Of a DNA stretch of 64,000 nucleotides, positions 60,001-64,000 are shown piece by piece. The stretch lies in the NCBI RefSeq assembly GCF_022024055.1, contig NZ_CP091788.1:434001-498000 (forward strand), in the 5' to 3' direction. This DNA is from Prevotella sp. E2-28 (lineage in GTDB: Bacteria; Bacteroidota; Bacteroidia; Bacteroidales; Bacteroidaceae). The notes under the pieces were generated by a model that did no database searches, had not been told where the DNA came from, and was given only the letters and a program-made list of their open reading frames with translations. Position 1 is the first letter of the stretch, and each line of letters opens with the position of its first letter. Both the position numbers and the translations under genes were made by a program.

Positions 60001-60988
60001 CAAGTTCAAAAAGATTCTTGTAGATGCTAACCTTACCAGTCCAGTTAGCTGCAATGGTCTTACCAACTGCAGCAGCTTCAGTAAGTTCTCCAGAGTTGTC
60101 ATAAACTAATGCGCTTCCAGTCTCATCCTTGATGAATACGTGCTTTGCAGTAGGCTTCGCAACAATCAGGGCTTCGCCAGTGAATGCGAAAACAGCATTG
60201 TTTGCAAGGGCACTCATTGCAGCAATCGTTGCAAAGCTGGGGATAGCGGTAAATGTAGCGCTTGCAACAGAACTCTTGTCATCTCCTTTGATGGCAATAG
60301 CTTTTACCGTTGTGGTCCCTGTTATTTCAAATGCTGTGCCAGCATACTGTGTTGACTGAGCAGTAGGTTCGCTTCCATCAAGAGTGTAATAGATAGTAGC
60401 ACCCTCAGTGTCACAAGACAGAGTTACGGATTGAGTTCCGATGAATGAACCACCATTAGGAGTGATGGCGGGTGTAGCTACAGTAGAAACTGTGGCTTTG
60501 TAAACCTCAATTTTGGTAATCTGAGTGTTGTGGGCAGATGTCACCATTAGTTTGTAAATGGTACCTGCAGCTTGATTACCTGAAGCAATCTCGTAGGTGT
60601 TCGTGCCAGTAGCACCAGTTGTAGCAGTACTAACTGCATTTTCACCTACATAAATGTTTTGGCCTACAGATCCCGAAGCTCCGTTTTTACCTGTTACCAC
60701 GATTTTACTAACAGCAAAATCAAAAGCAGGGAACTCGAGATAAGAGTTCGCCTTACCCAAAATAAGGTAACCAGAGTTCTGCTTGTAGTTGTCTGTTGAA
60801 TACAGCTTAATGGAATAATTTCCAGCCGTGAATGTTGCGAGGTCTTTGTTTGTTCCTGAAGTTGGAATTTTCCAATCGGTTTGACCTGTAAAGTCAAACG
60901 TCACTTCTGGACTTTCATCTGCAAACACCGTTCCGCACACCATCATCAGTAAACTGACAAGTGTAAAGCGTAATGTTTTATACTTCAT
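57017..60988 (-). CDS. giant secreted T9SS modular protein, 1323 aa
   Basis: A signal peptide (CGTVFADE) is followed by a jelly-roll-like domain (about 25-165), an Fn3/chitobiase-type C-terminal domain (about 172-245, IYYTLDGSEPT), an OB-like domain (about 250-430), a jelly-roll (about 440-625), a helical FIVAR-like part (about 635-760), another jelly-roll (about 765-920) and a carbohydrate-binding-like module starting HTWDFTKWS (about 925-1180). The tail KGLYIINGKKVVIK is the T9SS sorting signal. No catalytic domain is seen, so it is probably a surface binding or adhesion protein. Bases 58251-58846 match the downstream paralogue almost exactly. Confidence 0.88.
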   Translation of the reverse strand: MKYKTLRFTLVSLLMMVCGTVFADESPEVTFDFTGQTDWKIPTSGTNKDLATFTAGNYSIKLYSTDNYKQNSGYLILGKANSYLEFPAFDFAVSKIVVTGKNGASGSVGQNIYVGENAVSTATTGATGTNTYEIASGNQAAGTIYKLMVTSAHNTQITKIEVYKATVSTVATPAITPNGGSFIGTQSVTLSCDTEGATIYYTLDGSEPTAQSTQYAGTAFEITGTTTVKAIAIKGDDKSSVASATFTAIPSFATIAAMSALANNAVFAFTGEALIVAKPTAKHVFIKDETGSALVYDNSGELTEAAAVGKTIAANWTGKVSIYKNLFELVPDKAIAVKDGDAVSVTYPEVTVADLTAENVNKVVTLKGITSYTVDGKNIAIKIGETDVVGYNQFGLEIAAAEEGKTYQMVGAISRYNDNIQFQPIEIKEQVEETPKPIYIETDLTAQFNSLATTKWTGSSGQVGWAAPTVTTNSGLNVAAWEKYDGSCDWTGDIMSSSVTGLTPGTYKIELYGAAAFTFGRGFGSTAFTGDFTKDSNTAYSENDAITENTGVTLFAETAEGKVSKEIPIWYATNFNTSGIATATLENVIVGDAGTIKIGLSKTSTSTNWHVVQLKGVTAQVDAVELHATTLAAAQTALNAEENAIVTGDERDSLTAAITENTTVAEQTADAYKAAIAALNKAISAFTGAKAAYEALATAKAEKAAMTFAYASVDKKNAAEATLTAEATSAADATAKTEAITKAYRQYAESSALLEGVEGATNVTDSITNPAAEAAVAAPWNVVLGEGSGGNIDVKTNEPWTDGDDNATHKYFDGGNWGAQAWDVALQQKIALPAGKYMLTVKGRASADVAMTLFAGEDTVKMASIGATDGLFNRGWNDSSVEFEVAKADSIVIGVRGVTNMQYNWMSFSDFRLMQFPAEVEIAHTWDFTKWSDATVANLKADAAASKLEGWSDVEKQADAEAGNEPTETSKDNCFWAAKTMQATEDGELLANGVAIEELKGLVFLPTGLQTRNLAIAVNYPVALSTYEGGAYLWLGGSDKDYFVIPNVKAGTTIKMGVESHKTSDARGVRLYMSNDGAKGDQLKDPEGNEVAMPKTYEVQSWKVPGEEGVVNIIVNNSNGCHIYFIDAEIGEPVVPEPAAQEYKGYVAIQTSINGAPQGEATTAEQTLTITPIKDVQDSVAVTFSGFIATMPPATFPEFTFNASVAANDSIAYTAATGSSISFQDGQMIKNYNLTGAGSATTKEDTPVFMIQLFQNPAMKINVVFAATEDGAKTALENYFTTTGISTVKTAVENGAAFNLNGQKVMKTQKGLYIINGKKVVIK
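58251..58846. repeat. near-identical 596-bp module, copy 1
   Basis: Aligns without gaps to 63405-64000 (constant offset 5154). The part after about 58480 looks identical; differences cluster around 58380-58480. It codes for the FIVAR end and a jelly-roll. The alignment is cut by the window edge. Confidence 0.92.
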
Positions 60989-61232
60989 AATGTTTATAAT
61001 TTAGGTTAATAAAAAAATAAAAATTTTCTCGGTTATTTTGAGATTTTAGTTTGTTTCAGGCTACAAAAATACGGTTTATTTTTGGAACCACCAAATAATT
61101 GAACTGTTTTTTATTCCAATTCCAGCTCTCTGTGCTTAGATTTTTTTTCAAAATTATCGATTTCATCGAAGTTTTTGACTATAACCTCAATGTTAATCCT
61201 TCTTTTTATATGTACCGCCACAGACAAAAAAG
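60989..61232. other. spacer upstream of the giant T9SS gene
   Basis: About 240 AT-rich bases with no gene. They contain the promoter at 61064-61095; beyond it I see only an AT-rich stretch up to the hairpin at 61233. Confidence 0.5.
61064..61095 (-). promoter_or_regulatory. promoter of the 1323-aa protein gene
   Basis: Minus-strand TATTTTTG (61064-61071) and TTTG (61092-61095) with a 20-bp spacer, giving a 75-base leader. Confidence 0.72.
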
Positions 61233-61304
61233 AGCCCCCACCGCGTTTGCGGTGAGGGCTGTTTTTATGTTCCCCTCCCTTGGGGAGGGGGTAGGGGTGG
61301 GCTT
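61233..61304. repeat. terminator hairpin plus CCCTCCC element, copy 2
   Basis: AGCCCCCACCGC (61233-61244) and GCGGTGAGGGCT (61249-61260) with A- and T-runs on both sides, then TTCCCCTCCCTTGG... (61270-61304) reaching the stop of the second giant gene. Nearly the same as 56869-56940. Confidence 0.85.
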
Positions 61305-64000
61305 TATTTAACCACGACCTTTTTGCCATTGATGATGTAGAGGCCACGCTGAGCCTTCTGCACCTTCTGGCCGTTCAGGTTGTAGATAACGCCATTCTGG
61401 AAGTCATTGCCCTTCATGGTGCTGATACCTGTAGGCTCACCAGTCTCACCAATCTCAGCGTCGATGAAGTAGATGTGACAACCCTTAGTGTTGTAAACGA
61501 TGATGTTGCAAACGCCATCCTCACCGGGAACAGCCCATGTCTGCTCTTCATAAACAGAAGGAACAGCTACATCGCTGCCATCAGGAGCAGCCAGTTTAGC
61601 ACCACGTGCACCCTCAGCGCCCTCGACGAACAGCTGTACGCCACGGCCTTCAGAAGTCTTGTGAGACTCAACACCCATCTTAATCTGAGTGCCAGCCTTC
61701 ACGTTCTTGATGACAAAGCAGTCAACATTCTTGCCGCCACCGCCAAGCCACAGGTAAGCAGGACCTGCATATGTGCTCAGTGCAACAGGATAGTTCACAG
61801 CGATAGCGAGTGAACGAGCTGTAGAATAGGTAGAGTTGAATGCGAGACCCTTCAGTTCTTCAATGACAACGTCGTTAGCAGACAGCTCTCCATTTTCGTC
61901 TGGAGTAACTGTTGCCCAGAAGCAGTTGTCCTTAGAAGCTTCTGTAGGCTCTACATCAGCCTCAGCGTCAGCCTTCTTCTCTACGTCACTCCAACCTTCG
62001 AGCTTGCTTGCAGCAGCGTCAGCCTTCAGGTTAGCAACAGTAGCTTCGCTCCACTTTGTGAAGTCCCAAGTGTGGAACTCGGCAATCACCCAGTCAACGT
62101 TACCGTTGCTTGTCTGCTTGTCAGCGTAGCAGGTAGAACCTGCAGTCTTTTCAGCAGCGTTGGTACCAACGAAGCGGCCTGCGGTTACGAGGTTGTTGAT
62201 ACGATAAGCACCGTCGGGCAGAGCAGTGAATGTCCAAGCAGCCTTCTTGTCAGCCAGGGTTGACATGGTCCAGGCGTTACCGCCAGCCAGACCAACGAAG
62301 AGCGTGCCATCCTCATTAGTGAGGTTGTACTGATCCTGAGCACCCTCAACAGCAACGAACTTCAGATGAGTTGCCTCCTCAGCAATTGTGATACCACCCT
62401 CAGTAAGGTTCATATAGAGAGGAGTCTCACCGCCAAGGCGGAGCTGGAAGGTGTAAACCTTATTAGCAGAAGGAGCGTTAGTAGGAGCAGCAGCAAATGC
62501 CTGAGCTTTTGCATCGATAAGTGCGATGGCATCCTTGATGGCATCGGCAGTAGCACCGGCAGCAGTATAGATAGAGTCAGCAGTAGCCACAGCAGTTGCA
62601 TATTCGTCGTAAGCAGCCTGAGGCTTCTGGAAGAGGCCATTACCTACAGTACCCTGAATAGTCTCGAGTTCAGCCTTAGCGACAGTAATCTTATTATTCA
62701 GGATTGGAAGCATAATAGCAGCATTGTCTTCGGTAGTGAGGAGCACAGGAGCTGTGAAGCTCATCCACTGATGTTCAGCGGTAGCAGAACCACCCACTTC
62801 AAGTGAGATCTCCTCGCCTTCCTCAGCAGTTACCTCGAATGCAACGTAGCGATATTCGAAGCCACGTCCCTTACCGCCATTAGCGTAAGTAGCTTCAGGG
62901 CTGAATGTAGCAGTACCGTCAGTAGCGATACCGAAACCTACGTCACCCTTAGAGGTGTATTTGCGTGTTACATCACCTACCTTAATATAAGCGGTACATC
63001 CTGTGCCAGCAGAAGCACGGCCAGCAGCATAGAGTACGTACTTGCCCTTTGGCAGTTTCACAGTGGTCTGCTTGTTGTTAGTCCAGCTGCTCTGACCCCA
63101 CTGTGCGCTTGTCTGCTCATAGTAAGTAGAGGTAGAAGTGCCATCCCAGTGCTGTCCTTTGTTAGAAACCATGTCGCCAGTCCACTGAGCAAAGTCAGGA
63201 ATCAGAACGGCAGCATTCACTGTGTAGTCCTTATTCACCTGAGCGTATTCGGCAACCTTCAGTGCTTCTACAGCAGGAGCAACCTCACCGGGAAGGAATA
63301 TCTTGCCTTCGTAAGCGGTTACATCTACGCCAAGGGTCTTTGCAGTAGCAATTTCCTCATTGAGGGCGGCCATTTCCTCCTCTGAAGCAGCGGGGAACTT
63401 AACCAGGCGGAAGTCAGCGAATGACATCCAGTTGTACTGCATGTTAGTAACACCACGTACACCGATAACGATAGAATCAGCCTTAGCCACTTCAAACTCT
63501 ACAGATGAGTCGTTCCAACCACGGTCGAACAGACCACCAGTAGCACCGATAGAAGCCATCTTCACAGTGTCAACACCAGCGAAGAGACGCAGGTCAACAT
63601 CAGCAGATGCACGACCCTTAGCAGTGAGCATGTACTTACCAGCGGGCAGGGCAATCTTCTGCTGCAGGGCAACATCCCATGCCTGTGCACCCCAGTTGCC
63701 ACCATCGAAGTACTTGTGAGTAGCGTTGTCGTCGCCGTCAGTCCAAGGCTCATTTGTCTTGACGTCAATATTACCGCCAGAACCTTCGCCCAGAACAACA
63801 TTCCAAGGAGCAGCAACAGCAGCCTCGGCAGCGGGGTTGGTAATAGAATCGGTTACGTTTGTTGCACCCTCAACACCTTCGAGCAATGCGCTTGACTCAG
63901 CATACTGGCGGTATGCCTTAGTGATAGCCTCTGTCTTAGCAGTAGCGTCAGCAGCAGATGTAGCTTCAGCAGTCAGAGTAGCTTCAGCAGCATTCTTCTT
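61304..64000 (-). CDS. giant secreted T9SS modular protein, paralogue (5' end outside the window)
   Basis: The frame is open to base 64000, so only the C-terminal 898 residues are visible; a TTG at 63886 is an internal leucine, not the start. From the visible N-side: the FIVAR end and jelly-roll shared with the neighbour (63405-64000), a second jelly-roll (about 62700-63250), a helical stretch (about 62480-62700), a ricin-like beta-trefoil part (about 62080-62460, YTFQLRLGGETPLYMN), the HTWDFTKWS module (about 61480-62075) also shared with the neighbour, and the T9SS tail RGLYIINGKKVVVK. The order differs from its neighbour by an insert of about 440 residues. Probably a surface binding protein; no catalytic site seen. 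Confidence 0.88.
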   Translation of the reverse strand, partial: KKNAAEATLTAEATSAADATAKTEAITKAYRQYAESSALLEGVEGATNVTDSITNPAAEAAVAAPWNVVLGEGSGGNIDVKTNEPWTDGDDNATHKYFDGGNWGAQAWDVALQQKIALPAGKYMLTAKGRASADVDLRLFAGVDTVKMASIGATGGLFDRGWNDSSVEFEVAKADSIVIGVRGVTNMQYNWMSFADFRLVKFPAASEEEMAALNEEIATAKTLGVDVTAYEGKIFLPGEVAPAVEALKVAEYAQVNKDYTVNAAVLIPDFAQWTGDMVSNKGQHWDGTSTSTYYEQTSAQWGQSSWTNNKQTTVKLPKGKYVLYAAGRASAGTGCTAYIKVGDVTRKYTSKGDVGFGIATDGTATFSPEATYANGGKGRGFEYRYVAFEVTAEEGEEISLEVGGSATAEHQWMSFTAPVLLTTEDNAAIMLPILNNKITVAKAELETIQGTVGNGLFQKPQAAYDEYATAVATADSIYTAAGATADAIKDAIALIDAKAQAFAAAPTNAPSANKVYTFQLRLGGETPLYMNLTEGGITIAEEATHLKFVAVEGAQDQYNLTNEDGTLFVGLAGGNAWTMSTLADKKAAWTFTALPDGAYRINNLVTAGRFVGTNAAEKTAGSTCYADKQTSNGNVDWVIAEFHTWDFTKWSEATVANLKADAAASKLEGWSDVEKKADAEADVEPTEASKDNCFWATVTPDENGELSANDVVIEELKGLAFNSTYSTARSLAIAVNYPVALSTYAGPAYLWLGGGGKNVDCFVIKNVKAGTQIKMGVESHKTSEGRGVQLFVEGAEGARGAKLAAPDGSDVAVPSVYEEQTWAVPGEDGVCNIIVYNTKGCHIYFIDAEIGETGEPTGISTMKGNDFQNGVIYNLNGQKVQKAQRGLYIINGKKVVVK
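63405..64000. repeat. near-identical 596-bp module, copy 2
   Basis: Partner of 58251-58846. Identity continues to the window edge, so the true repeat may be longer. Confidence 0.92.

Noticed and set aside
63884..63886. TTG as start of the second giant protein
   Set aside because: The frame is open to the window edge and its neighbour has leucine at the same place, so it is internal.
1..64000. tRNA, rRNA, insertion sequence or prophage
   Set aside because: No transposase, integrase or RNA-gene pattern was found by reading both strands.

Overview
The window looks like a chromosome segment of a gut or rumen Bacteroidales, most likely Prevotella sensu lato. The evidence is promoters of the Bacteroidetes type (TAnnTTTG at -7, often with TTTG or TTG about 20 bp upstream), several TonB-dependent receptors, a DUF4249 lipoprotein, large secreted proteins ending in a type IX secretion (T9SS) sorting tail (KGLYIINGKKVV-K), a C10 (interpain/streptopain) protease, xylan-type esterases and glycosidases, and fermentation genes (pflB/pflA, mdh). 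I saw no rRNA, tRNA, IS element, prophage or CRISPR array.

Layout. 1-2.7 kb: an AT-rich patch with two proteins carrying DnaJ-like CxxCxGxG zinc fingers around an unknown gene. 3-7.97 kb: a secreted esterase, a DUF4380-like protein, and pflB-pflA. 7.98-20.3 kb (minus): an uninterrupted run of seven genes, from a TonB-dependent receptor, an ECF S-component and an outer-membrane barrel into GH43, GH43-GH43, CE1 and GH3 enzymes, preceded by a LacI regulator. It looks like a hemicellulose-use locus without SusC/SusD. Its promoter carries three palindromes spaced exactly 21 bp. 21.7-29.0 kb (minus): lipoprotein zincin, Xaa-Pro aminopeptidase, trans-4-hydroxyproline dehydratase (HypD-type glycyl radical enzyme), its activase, and a second aminopeptidase P; this reads as a collagen- or hydroxyproline-peptide pathway. 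29.2-35.0 kb: mdh, a three-domain TonB_C protein, a geranylgeranyl-reductase-like flavoprotein, and a GH2 with beta-glucuronidase marks. 35.2-39.4 kb: a lipoprotein / TonB receptor / DUF4249 operon. 39.5-45.5 kb: gamma carbonic anhydrase, gltX-waaA-FMN-binding protein, and a 7TM-HD phosphodiesterase. 45.7-54.2 kb: a FadL-type porin, then the RDD / SpoIIM / DUF4129 / DUF4350 / MoxR / DUF58 membrane-ATPase cluster. 54.4-64 kb: C10 protease and two giant paralogous T9SS proteins that share near-identical DNA modules; the second runs off the right edge.

A pattern across the window: many gene junctions, two promoters and two coding regions contain short degenerate tandem repeats with a 7-10 bp period. 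The unit differs at most loci, but one heptamer family (ATGAACT / TTGAACT / ATGAATT / AAGAATT) recurs at four places.

Starts were moved inward where the longer frame ran through a recognisable promoter or a neighbouring gene. Functions are read from motifs and remembered family knowledge; no database search was run.
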